The translations under genes were made by a program, and so were the position numbers. The notes below the pieces were generated by a model. The model was not told the DNA's origin. It did no database searches and saw only the letters and a list, made by a program, of their open reading frames with translations. A stretch of 64,000 bases of DNA from Isoetes taiwanensis (lineage: Eukaryota > Streptophyta > Lycopodiopsida > Isoetales > Isoetaceae): assembly GCA_021234155.1 (NCBI GenBank), contig JAJEKV010000009.1, forward strand, positions 13,336,546 through 13,400,545, in the 5' to 3' direction. Of this stretch, positions 11,697 through 22,290 are shown in pieces. The number at the start of each line of letters is the position of its first letter. Position 1 is the first letter of the stretch.

Positions 11697-12322
11697 GGCC
11701 CCGAAGGGGCCAAAAATTTTTTTTGCAACACAAACCATTAACATCCAACATATAAAAATTAAATCCCCCAACACATAACAACCAACACATAACAACCATT
11801 GACATTAACAACCAACACATAACTACCATTGACATTAATTAACACAACCATTGGGTCCAACACATTTAAATTAAAATCCCCCTTAAACCCCCTTTGGTTT
11901 GGGTGCATATTCACACGGGGGGTGACATAGGGCAGCGAGAGCCCTTATAATTGTATTTTGCACATACGAAATCAACACCATATAGATTCCGCTTGAAATC
12001 TTATAGTATTTTGCGAATCTTGTTATACAGTATAGCAAATTTTGTACTTGCATACCCCACAAACGAGGAACTTTACGTACGGTATAGATTAAGGAATAAG
12101 GGGTGAATATGCCTATCCAACAGCTCTCGTTGCCCGGAGTCACCCCCCGTGTGAATATGCACCCAAACCAAAGGGGGTTTAAGGGGGATTTTAATTTAAA
12201 TGTGTTGGACCCAATGGTTGTGTTAATTAATGTCAATGGTAGTTATGTGTTGGTTGTTAATGTCAATGGTTGTTATGTGTTGGTTGTTATATGTTGTGTG
12301 TTGTTATGTGTTGGTCGAAGAA
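11697..12322. mobile_element. Foldback element with TIR core (11896-12169)
   Basis: The core starts GGTTTGGGTGCATATTCACA at 11896 and ends with its reverse complement at 12169; the terminal inverted repeat is about 31 bp. The core is flanked by longer arms that are also inverted copies of each other (about 11740-11895 and 12170-12322), so the whole unit can fold back on itself. The arms carry short direct repeats of a GTTGTTATGTGTTG type. The left arm ends at palindrome GGCCCCGAAGGGGCC (11697-11711). No transposase is encoded. A second copy lies at 35286-35702. Confidence 0.75.
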
Positions 12323-13327
12323 AAGAAGGGAATTGAAGAGCTCAAAATATCGGACGTTTTATATAGATCTGCACATACAGGAAGCCTGCACATGTTTCAC
12401 ATATAGTCAATAATTTGCAAAGAGAACCATGTAATTAAATATACGTGCATAGAACAGAAAGCAAGCTAACATCCAGAGCTCAAACGAATGAGGAAGGGCA
12501 GATGTATTAGCATGGCAAGAAACCTAAGTAATATTTTAACACCGTTGTATGATCCAAGCTTTTCCTGCAAGAAGCCTGCACCAAAAAGTGTCCAAAAATT
12601 TAAATAAGTAGATAGACCAAGATCCATGAGATCTATAGCTGCCATTTCTCATCTATGCACCTGCAATAGATATGGGTTCAATCAATAGTTCTAATCACTT
12701 GAATGCCAAGAAAACCTGAAATACTAAGGTGAGGAGGTTACCTACTTCTTTTCAGAAAAGAAAATGTGCCATACCACGTCGTTTTCAAATGTGGCTTGTG
12801 AAATAATCCATGCTCAAACCTGTAGCACCACATTTGTCGTAACTGAAATATTCGTGTTATAGCAGAGGCACATGTACAAAGTGGTCAAATGTACAAAGAG
12901 ATCATTGTTTAAAAGTTAGAAGAGATTGTTAAAAAACAATGAAAGTTAGCAGGAATGTTCTTTTGTGAAATGCACTTATAGCTCGTGGACGAAAAGATCA
13001 TTCAAAAGTACGTTTGCCAAGCTTTACATTTACGCAGTATAATGGCAACCTAATGCTTTTGGATACAACTCAATACAGCAGCTAAAAGCTGGACATTCAA
13101 AAGCTGAACTGCACCAGAAGGTTCTGCTAATCAGAAGATGGCAAAGAAAATATTGCTAAACAGAAGGCTTGCACACAAATCTAACCTAAGAATGAGTTAA
13201 CAATGCCAGATTGAGATGAAAGAAGGTTTAGATGGATATTTCAAATGGCCTAGAAAGAAGTACTGCCTCTGGAACAAACTTGAAGTTTCACACCCTGCTA
13301 TAAAGCCCTACGAAAAAAAGTTCTTAC
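12323..13327. other. No gene seen; Helitron interior
   Basis: This is AT-rich sequence without long frames. It contains the putative Helitron 5' end at 12612 but no other recognised feature. Confidence 0.4.
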
Positions 13328-13409
13328 CTGATGGGTGATCTCTGAACATCACAATGGTCCGCCCATTTGCTGTACAGATATATTCATGCTTGATGCCAAG
13401 GCTGTGGTC
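13328..13409 (-). pseudogene. Captured host exon, 82 bp
   Basis: On the minus strand an acceptor-like ATACAG precedes 13409 and a donor GTAAGAA follows 13328. The 82-base exon reads DHSLGIKHEYICTANGRTI, then VMFRDHPSG. It looks like real coding sequence with good splice sites, but I do not recognise the family. It lies inside a Helitron, so it is probably a captured gene piece rather than part of an intact gene. Confidence 0.5.
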
Positions 13410-13536
13410 CTGTATGATATAACAAATACATAACTGAGTTCCAGATCCGCCATTACATTAGCTTAATACGAATGAGAGTTCTAATTTTACTTAGCATTTG
13501 CTAGCATCGGTCTGATCAGATTTCTTCTGAAACTAT

Positions 13537-13767
13537 CTAAAATCCGCCGCTGTGAAAGCTTGAAATTTCTTTGGTAATACGCACATGGAAAACCCCTTGG
13601 CTATGTCGGTTGCAAAGCCTATTTTCCCCTGCGACCATAGCTGCTTCGACAGCCTCGGAGACTACCCTTTTGTTTGCATCAAAAAAGAATCGACGTTTGC
13701 TTCGCTTTAGCCTGCGGAACTGGTGGCCTTGCTCTGCTTTGGCGAACTCTGGAGTCTGGCCACTATG
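13537..13767 (-). pseudogene. Captured exon-like open segment
   Basis: A 77-codon open segment on the minus strand follows an AACGCAG acceptor-like site. It includes AKAEQGHQFRRLKRSKRRFF and VVSEAVEAAMVAGENRL, a basic, helical composition. It lies just upstream, in transcription order, of the exon at 13328-13409, so both may come from one host gene. The family is unknown to me. Confidence 0.4.
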
Positions 13768-13949
13768 CTGCGTTAAAACAAAATGAAGAGAAGCAACAAA
13801 AATACGTTCAAAGAAGAAGGTTGGCCGGAAAAAGCGTTACATGGCCGGAAAAAGCGTTACATCCGGCGCCGGAAAGGGCACACCGGAAAGAAGAAAGAGA
13901 AAGGGCAAAAACTTTTTAAGTAAGTAGATGACTATGATAATATATATTA

Positions 13950-13990
13950 TCCTAATATATATATAGTTATTAGGATGAGGGGGTTTCTCA
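13950..13990 (+). other. Candidate 5' terminus of the autonomous Helitron
   Basis: At 13949 an A is followed by TCCTAATATATATATAG, then TTATTAGGATGAGGGGG. This resembles plant Helitron 5' ends (TC, then AT-rich, no inverted repeat at the tip). It is in the same orientation as the Rep/helicase gene at 33581-50364. If correct, the 18 kb gypsy element landed 41 bases inside the Helitron. I found no matching 3' end, so this remains tentative. Confidence 0.3.
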
Positions 13991-13995
13991 TGCCC

Positions 13996-15895
13996 TGTTG
14001 CCCCCAAAGGGCAACATACTAACTATGGTCAATGCATTAAACTAGGTTAAATCATTTTGGAAGACTAGATCAAAGTTTGGAAGAGCTTGGTAGTCAACAT
14101 TGACGTGGAGATCAAAGGATGCTCACCTTTCAGGTCAACAAGTGCTTAAAGTTCATAAGAGTTACTTTATTTGAGGTCAAATGCTTAGTCAAGAATATAC
14201 CCTAGAAGAATCTGGGTTATGAAGTTTGGAAGACATTTTTTGAAGTTTGGAAGTTAAAGAGCTTGGAAGACCCCTGTATACATGGCACCAAATCTTGCCT
14301 TCTTCTCTCCCCCATTTCCATACTCATATCTCATTCCCATTTACATTTTTAACCATTGAAGTCCACGTTCTCATGGCCATAAAATACCATTGTTGGCCTT
14401 ATCATTACTTCTTTTTTTTGCAAGTATCCTTAACCCCATTATTTCCTTACCATTGCTTCATAGTTCTTCCATCCCCCCATGGTTCATTTTCCATTTTTCC
14501 TATGAGCTCTCATGCATACACGTGTCCCCATGGTATATCCCTACCTCAAGACCTAAAGATGCCCTAGAATATTCTATGATTCCCTCCCAAGTGTGTAAAA
14601 TTCCCATGGTCTCAAAAGTCTTCAAGGATTCCTTGATTATTTTTAGAAAGATCTTTAAAACCATGCTCGAGATTTTCTAAAATGCCAAAATATAGCATAT
14701 TCTGGGGATATACCCTCAAAAATACAGAATCGTATCGCGCCATTTTCACGAAAAATACGGTCGAGAACCCTAAAACTGAGTTTCCAGCTCGAATCATGCC
14801 GGATTTGGCTCCATTGACCTCGCAACCTACCTATTCTTATCCTCCCACCCTCTAAGAATCAAATGAACCCATAAATTAAGGCTAAGATTGAGAAATCATT
14901 TGAAAACTAAGCTATATACAGGGGATTCGACAAAAGTACTTTTTTGAAGGCCCGTAAGCAAAAATCGACATTGATCAATGTAAGCATGATCCAAGGATTC
15001 TTGAAGTCTCGAAAGCACTCCTCGATCAGATTTGCAAAGATTTGATTGATATTATCCTCTAAAATTATTTTATGACCTGAGATTGATATTTTCCAACATT
15101 TGAAGTGTTGAAACACTATTATTCATTACTATTGTGATTTATTTATGTTCATATCAATGAAAAATTTGTTGCCAAGTTGAAGAAGTTCTCTCTGATATGA
15201 TCCTTAACAATTTTGTCTTTCAAAAAATTCTACAGTATATCCCCCTATGCTTTCAATTGCTTTTGGTCCAGTTGCCATCAATTCTCGAGATATCTGAGAC
15301 CTATAGGCTTTGAAAAAATCAAAAAATACCATCCACAACTCAAGTTAGAAAATTTTGCATTCTGTTTTGACTGTTCTTGACTGTATTTTGCCAAATCTGA
15401 GTACAAAAAATACTTCTGAGCACATAAATGGAGATCTGATCTCATGCCTTCATTCTTTACCACCCTTATGACATACTGGCTTTGGAAATTCTCAAAAAAG
15501 TGGTCAGAGGCTCCAGATTCTTTTTTCTGATCACTGTTTTCCAGTTTGACCTCTATTGACCAATGTTTGACCCCACTTTAAGCTTGAATATCTCTCAGGA
15601 TTATGATCTGACTTGGTCAGGGACTGCACCATTGGATTCCTGTAATTTTTTTGTGTCAGTTTAAAGCATCTGACCCAAGGATCCAATCCATTATCGACTG
15701 TTGTATCAATTTGAGTCAAGGTCCCATTTTCTAGAAATGGGAAAGATATGAAACTCTGAGTTTTTGGATTCCGAAGCAGATTTATCTTGCAAAGACTGAT
15801 CACCTTAAGTGATCTGGAGGTCCTAACCCCAACTTGGGTTCCAACTCAAGTTGGCTCATTGTGGTTGACCTTTGAAGCCAGGTTGAGGGTCAACA
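13996..15895 (+). repeat. 5' LTR of the Tat-like element (1900 bp)
   Basis: It starts with a near-palindrome, TGTTGCCC-CCAAA-GGGCAACA. It matches the LTR at 30294-32099 closely but keeps about 85 bp near 15407-15490 that the 3' copy has lost. Just after it the sequence reads TCTTGGAGGTCCTACC. A primer site may start at its TGG, but I cannot name the tRNA. Confidence 0.92.
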
Positions 15896-16569
15896 TCTTG
15901 GAGGTCCTACCGAGATCCTACCTGGATCTCGAGAACTCATGGCTCCAAAACAGAAATTTCCAGCAGAACAAGGACCACTAGAAGATCAGGAAACATCTAA
16001 ATACTGCAGAGATAGGTCTCTTCTTCCAAGTTTTTCACTGGATTACTCCAGAGCATGCCTTATCAGTTTTTGAATGTTCCTATTCCATTGCCTACTTTTG
16101 ATTCCAGCATGAGTGCTAATACTTTTTTGAGAACTTTTGAAGATTACTACAGGGATTATGGTTTTAAAAAGGGGTGTAAGTTTTCACAGTTTGAGAAGCG
16201 TTTTAAAGAGGAGAGGGAAGCTGATGCTTGGCTGACATATGAGAAACTTATGGGAACCACCTCCTAGGATGACCTTGTCACTAAGTTTTTAGACAGGTTT
16301 GGAAAACTTGCTGCTCCCAAGGATCTTGTTAATGAATTGCAAAATTTCTCTATTTATGCAGGTGAAAGTGTTAGTCAATACAAGGAGAGGTTCAGCACCT
16401 TCATGAATAGGTGCCAGAAATGCCAAGTCACCATCCCCACGCTCTTTTTGGTGTCCTCTTTTATTAAGGGCCTATCTTCTAGACCAGAAATTCAAAGAAA
16501 ACTTATCAAGATTCAAGCTGCTGAAGGTTTTGATTCCATTTACAAGGTCTTTGACAAAACAACTGAGTT

Positions 16570-19500
16570 TTTTTTTTTTTTTTGAAGGACAAAAGCCAAA
16601 AAGTTTATTAATCAGAAAAAAAGTACAAAATTTACATGTCTCATCTAACTGTGTAAGCATACAAAGATGCCACAGGAGCACGAGCCTGGAGCACAATGTA
16701 CTTACTCCAGAATAGGAGACTAATGATAAGAATCAATTCGAAGATACTGAATCCAGATACGTTCCACCAAATCTGAGTCAAGACAGGAACACTCATAGGC
16801 TGTCAATATCTTTTTATGGGCCACCGTAATGACACTGTGTGCAGATGAATAAATGCCCTGAAAGATGTGGTGTCTCCGACGCTCCCATATCGACCATAGG
16901 AGCTAACCGGAATCAAGATGAAATGCCCTTTGTTCAGCTGGAGGCCACGTGTTGGGATAGGACGCCAAAAGGATGCATCGGCAGTCCAATGTACTGTTAA
17001 ACAAACCTTGTAGCCAGGACCACACTGGTTGAACTTCAGGACAATCAAAGAGACAATGCTCAAGAGTTTCAACGTCCGAAAGACAGAGCGGGCATACTGC
17101 AGATATGCGAGGATCATAGCAATGTCGAAAGGCATTAACCCACAGGCACCTGTGGATAACCTGCCACCACATTACAGAGACTTTAGGGTGGAGCAACCTA
17201 TCCCAAAGCCATCGCCATGTACGACACAAAGTAGGTTGTGAAACATGTAGGTACCACCCATCTGGCAACTGGAGGGGTTGTGGTGCTAAAAGAAGGCGAT
17301 ATACTGATCTGACAAATTGCTTGCCTTTGTAAATATTTTCATGACAGTCCCATGGCACCCTTTCAGCAACACCAACTTGTACTACAAGAGGCAAATTTTC
17401 TGCGACCTTCTCCCATAGAGATACATCCCAGCGAGAGGGAACTTTTCCTGAAATTCAGGCCAAGACAGTAGGCGACCCTCCTCATACCATGCTTGAATAG
17501 AGACAACACCTGCAAGAACCCATCATCTCTGTGTAAGGGGATGAACTGAGGCTGCCAATGGAGGTGTTGAGGGGTCTGGAGGCAGTGGTGCCCACCACCA
17601 TGGAGTCTCCAATAGGATGTGGATAGAGGGGCATGGCCAGAAAAGATGCATGACTGCCTCCCATGCTGCCAACAAGCCACGCAAAAATGGAGAAGCACTT
17701 GGAAAAAGGCTGCAGAGTCTGAAATAAAGCCCAAGGTAGGACTGGTTTGACAGCCTTCTTGCCTTCTTGCCTAGAGGGATACAGCGACCAAGAGCTTGTC
17801 TAAGAAGGCGTGAACCAGGAGAGTCATCCTCACCATTCAGGAGTTTCTAAATGAACTTTGAAATAAGCACTTTGCTCTGCAGTAAGAAGTCCATCATACC
17901 CAGACCACCTGCCCATTTTGGAAGGATGCACTTCGACCAAGCCACCTTAACCACAGCACCTTCCTCATTACCTACCCAAATAAACTTCCGAACTATTGCA
18001 ATGAGCTCACGCACTTTGATCTGTGGTGCTAGCAGTAAGGATGCCATATAAACATGGGTACTACTAAGGACTGACTTGGGCACTGTAATGCGACCCGCAA
18101 GAGACAACTTAGCAGTGGACCACTAGAACAAGTGCTTCTCCAAACCCCTAATGATCTCCTCCCATGCTGCTCCCATAGTAACATGGATGCCAACTGGAAT
18201 CCCCAACAACTTGATGGCCTGTCCATGCGCAAGTAATTTCCATGGATAATTGTGAACACATGCCGGAGCCGGATTATCCAATGTCCACAAAGCTGTACAC
18301 TTCTGCCACCCCACAAGAACACCGAAAGCCAGTGAAAAGGTATTTAAAAGCATTTTGGCAGCAGCAAGATTCTCATCATTAGCGACTAGGAAGAGGAACG
18401 TGTCGTCTGCATATTGATTGCAAACCTCTTGTGTGTCGTCCTCCATTGCAAGACCATGGAGAAGTCCCTCTGTCGTTGCAATGGTGAATAACTGTGACAA
18501 AGCCTCTGCAACAATTGTGAAAAGGAATGGTGCTAAAGGGCATCCCTGGCGAATACCACATGTGATGGCTCACCATGGAACAGGACAGTCGCCCGAGCAG
18601 AGATATGCAGCTTCATAATATCTGATGTGAATTGTTCCCCAAATTCCAGTCTTAGCATACAACGGCGCATGAATTCCCAACTGACACTGTCATAAGCTTT
18701 TGCAAAATCAATCTTAAGGTATACAACTAGGTTTTGCCTACGTGCCCAATAAATTCCCTCGTAAGCAGTAGCAACATTATTCAAAATGCACCGTTTTGGA
18801 AGAAAACCTGACTGGATTGTTGAGATGGACTCTGCCTAGATGTCCTTTACCCGCTCTGCAAAAGCCTTGGCGAAGTCTTATATACGGATGACAATAAGGT
18901 GATGGGCCACCAATCTGAAAATAGTCTGAGGATCCTTGACCTTGGGGATGAGTGAGATGGCACCTGTGTTTAGAATTCTATCCAAAGCAGTGGACCGCCA
19001 AAAGTCACAGAAAGCATCATACACATCTGGCTCCAGCCATTCCCAATACTCCTAGAAGAACTCAATTGGCAAACCATCCAAACCTGGGCATTTGCCTCTT
19101 TTCAGTTCAAAGACTGCCGAATCTAAATCATCAGCTGTCATAACCGCCTCTATTGACTCGCGCTACTCATCAGAGATGATGGGGGAAATCCTAGATAAAA
19201 CAACATCTTGTATTTCTGATTGAAAGGGAAGATGTTTCTCAGCAAAAAATGGTTATGCAGAGTCGGCTCTGTTAGCATCGAACCATTCGGCAAAAGCAAT
19301 GAGGACATAGTTGATGTCATGTGACGCCTCTTAGCTGCACGAAAAAAGAAGCACGTACAACAGTCTCCATCATGAAACCACTGCGGACCTACCTTCATCT
19401 TTGCTTGTTGAATTTGCTCCTCCTCCAATGCTTGGATCTGTGCCAAAATATCACGATCATGAACACCTGGAAGACGTCCCTGTCGAGAATGGAGCAGGTC

Positions 19501-20488
19501 CTGATACAAAGTGTCCAGTAAAGCACGATCTGCTGCTGCAGACTCTCGACCCCACTCTTTGGCAAAACCCTTGACTGCCGTAATTGCATCCATTATGCCA
19601 ATCATACCTCGACGTCGGTTGAAGGCAGTTGTCCAAGTATTCTTGCAACCTTCTTGAAAGTCAGCATCCTTTAAGAACTTCACGTTCAAGCGAAAACACG
19701 TCCTTCCAGGCCGCCGATGCTGCAGGGGCTCGTCTGAAATGAATTGTGGATGGTGGTCTGAAACTGAGTTATCTCTGAGACAGAATCGAAAGAGACCTGG
19801 AAATGCCGCAACTGTATCTGCATTTCAATAAACTCTATCCAACCGAGAGCTTGCACGACCCCCACCAACTTGACAATTGCACCAAGTGAATGCACCTTCA
19901 TCATCAATCTCCGAGAGGTTGCAGTCATGGAGTAGACGAAGCCACTGCTGGCGTTCAAAACCAGACACCACTGTAGAGGTCGCCCCCAACCGATCAGACT
20001 CCACTTCTACCATATTGAGATCCTCAACAAGAAGCCATGAAATGTGGCAGCCCAAGCTGAGTATCTTCCCTCGCAAAGAGGCCCACAGTGAAGCTCTCTG
20101 ATGAGGTCTATTGTGGGCGTAAACATTAATTTGACTATATTTAACCCATTGTTCCTGCCATACAATTCGGGCCCAATGACCAAAGCGATCAACCTGAGTA
20201 AAGATGGCTGACAAGGAAGGAAGCCATGCTATCACGACCCCTGCACTGGCAGAATCAGCTGCTGCGATAAGGACATTAAACCTGCGACCAATCATGTCTG
20301 CAAGCTTTGATACGTCTCCCTTACGATACTTATGCTCTTGAAGACATACAAACTGAGCATCCAATCTAGATAAGTAAAAAGAAATACGACTCTGCTTGAG
20401 GGGGGAGGAGGCTACCCTCTGAACATTCCATGAGACTAACCACATGGATCTTGTGATGGGGCCAATTCAGATGAGACCACTGGTGTCT
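16570..20488 (-). mobile_element. LINE 1: L1-type non-LTR retrotransposon, 3.9 kb
   Basis: It is inserted in gag on the minus strand. A run of T at 16570-16583 is the poly(A) tail of the minus-strand element. The 15-bp target duplication CAAAACAACTGAGTT is present at 16555-16569 and 20489-20503, which fixes both ends. Only the ORF2 region is present; the element starts 43 bp before the endonuclease ATG. Confidence 0.93.
16803..20445 (-). pseudogene. LINE 1 ORF2: endonuclease and reverse transcriptase, decayed
   Basis: The protein would nick target DNA and reverse-transcribe the LINE RNA. The endonuclease (20445-19825) keeps SWNVQR, CLQEHK and INVYAHN. The usual GDFN motif reads EDLN. The reverse transcriptase includes LKIDFAKAYDSVSWEF near 18700 and the catalytic QYADDTFLF near 18400. 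A thumb-like region lies at 18107-17847. A C-terminal zinc-knuckle region has CPLCLSD, then LEHCLFDCP (near 17070). At least five frame changes separate these blocks, so it is inactive. Confidence 0.88.
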
Positions 20489-21783
20489 CAAAACAACTGA
20501 GTTGACCAAGATGCTTTCTATCCTATCAGAAAAACACAATAGCTTTCATCATGATCCCTTCTACCCTGATGCCATTGATGGCCCTTATGAACCTCCCCAT
20601 TCTGTCCCCATCTATGCTGTGCACAAAGAGAAGAAAAAGGCCAAAGATGAAGAACCTGACTCTCAAATTTTAGAAGTTAAAGCAGATTTGACAAAGGTAA
20701 CTGGAGCTTTAGCAAAGGTGACCAAACAACTTGTGGAGCTCAAAACAAGTAGGGCAGGTAAAACTTATCCTGAATGTATCCATTGCAATAGAACTTCACA
20801 TCCAGCTGATATCTGCTATTGGCAAGTGTGCCCTAAATGCAAAAGGAAAGGTCATTTTGGTAGAGAGTGTCCAATTTGTACTTTCTGTAAGGAAATTGGT
20901 CACACTGATCTTAGGTGTTCTGTCAATGAGTATTTTGCCAAGCAAGAAAGAGAAAAGAAATCTGAAACAACTCCCCATGTAAGGTTTGCTGAGTCTACTA
21001 GTTCTATAAGGTTTGTGCAGGCTACAGAAATGCCAAAGACTGAAGAAGTAATGGTAGTACAGACCAGAAGCATGGAAGAGGTCCATAGACCTGCTGAATC
21101 CAGTAGACATATTCCAGAAAACTCAAGGAGGCCAATAATACCACCAGCCTCTGTTACAGAAACTCCTTCTCAGGAAATAGCCCCACCTCCTCAACAAAAG
21201 TATGGTAAGAAAGATCAAGACCTTGATGAATTAGATGTTTTGCTAAAAAAATCTAAAGTAAGTGTAGACTTATTTACTTTATTAAAGATTGCACCCAGTT
21301 ATAGGAAGAAATTATTGCAACAAACTACCTCTAGTGAGGCAGTGGCTTGTGTTAGTTTTGCAGATGCTACTAATCTCATTTTGGCTCAAAATGAGGAAGA
21401 TCCAGGTGCATTTATGTGTTGCTGGATGGTGGATCATTCCCTAAATATCATGCCTTATCATGTTATGAAAAAATGTGGACTCGAGATAGATAAAAGATCA
21501 TCTGTTTTGTTAAAATCCTTTTCTAATGCTAAAATAACACCAGTTGGTATTGTGACCAAAGTTCCTGTTAACACTGAAGGAATTGTTGTAGGTGCTTTTG
21601 AGGATCTGGGAGAAGATGCAGATATATATGATCTCTTGCTGGGAAGAAGATGGATGGCTACAGTTGATGCTAGGCCAGTCTGATCTCAAGGGAGATGTAC
21701 CATTTCAAATGGTTCCCAGGTGGCTAATCTACAACCAGGATGGTTCTTATGGCTCCAGGGAAGAGGTACATTTCATTAAATAA

Positions 21784-22290
21784 TTGCTAATGGAGGAGCC
21801 TTTAAGATCTTACAATTTAGCAACCCCCAGAACAAAGAAGTGTGATTTGATTCCCTTGGTTAGGGAATGTGCACTACCTTTTGAGAATGGTAAGGAAGGA
21901 TGTCTATGGTTTGATGGAGGGATTTCAAAGAAACTAAATGTAGCTTCATCTGCAGCTATATTAAAGGATACTTCCAATAAACTTTTGGCCAAAGTAGGAA
22001 GAATCTTTCCCCAAATAACTTCTAATATTGTAGAGTGTAAAGCTTTGATTGTAGGTCTCCAAGAAGCTAAGGCTATGGACATTTCAGTCATACACATTTA
22101 TGCAGATTTTCAATTGGTTTGCAGACAGGTTAGTGGTGAATATCAGACCAAGAATGTTGATATGGAGTCTCTAAGAAACCAGTAATGGGAATGCTTGTTC
22201 ATTTTACTTCTTGGAAAATTACTCATGTCCCAAGGGAGCAGAATTGGGAAGCTGATGCTTTGTGCAGAGATACCTTAATGACATATCTAT
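21784..22290 (+). pseudogene. Archaeal-type RNase H (aRNH) domain upstream of RT
   Basis: RNase H removes the RNA strand of the RNA-DNA hybrid during reverse transcription. Motifs in order are CLWFDGG (first Asp), NIVECKAL (Glu), HIYADFQLVCRQV (second Asp) and HVPREQNWEADAL (last Asp). This is the full D-E-D-D set of the ribonuclease HI-like domain known as aRNH in Tat elements. The first three lie in one frame and the last in the next, joined across a frame change near 22185. The domain sits between protease and reverse transcriptase, whereas published Tat elements usually carry aRNH after the RT. It is separated from gag-pro by stop codons at 21681 and 21781. Confidence 0.85.

Larger units (their letters stand above)
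10606..13928 (-). mobile_element. Helitron array: 3' end 10606, 5' ends 12612 and 13928
   Basis: The minus-strand 3' terminus at 10606-10609 is CTAG, preceded by the same TAAACGGGTGCCCGG region as at 6105 but with part of the hairpin deleted. Two candidate 5' ends lie upstream: A|TCTACTTATTTAAATT at 12612 and A|TCTACTTACTTAAAAAG at 13928. The simplest reading is a 2.0 kb copy (10606-12612) next to or nested in a longer element ending at 13928. The interior has the microsatellite, a foldback element and captured exon-like pieces. Confidence 0.55.
16055..21683 (+). pseudogene. gag: gag-protease region, interrupted by LINE 1
   Basis: Gag forms the particle and binds RNA; protease would mature it. 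The frame runs from ATG 16055, has a TAG at 16265-16267, then continues to 16569. LINE 1 follows, and the frame resumes at 20504 in the phase expected if the LINE and one duplicate copy are removed. Three zinc-knuckle motifs lie around 20775-20925 (CIHC..H...C, CPKC..GHFGREC and CTFC..IGHTDLRC). The retropepsin-like segment lies near 21410-21680. Where related elements have a D-(S/T/D)-G-type active site before SLNIMP, this copy reads MVDHSLNIMP, so the catalytic loop looks shortened. The frame ends at TGA 21681-21683. Confidence 0.85.

Noticed and set aside
15896-15915. Primer binding site of the Tat-like element (TGGAGGTCCTACC)
   Set aside because: It is in the right place, but I cannot match it to a tRNA with confidence, so it is mentioned but not annotated.
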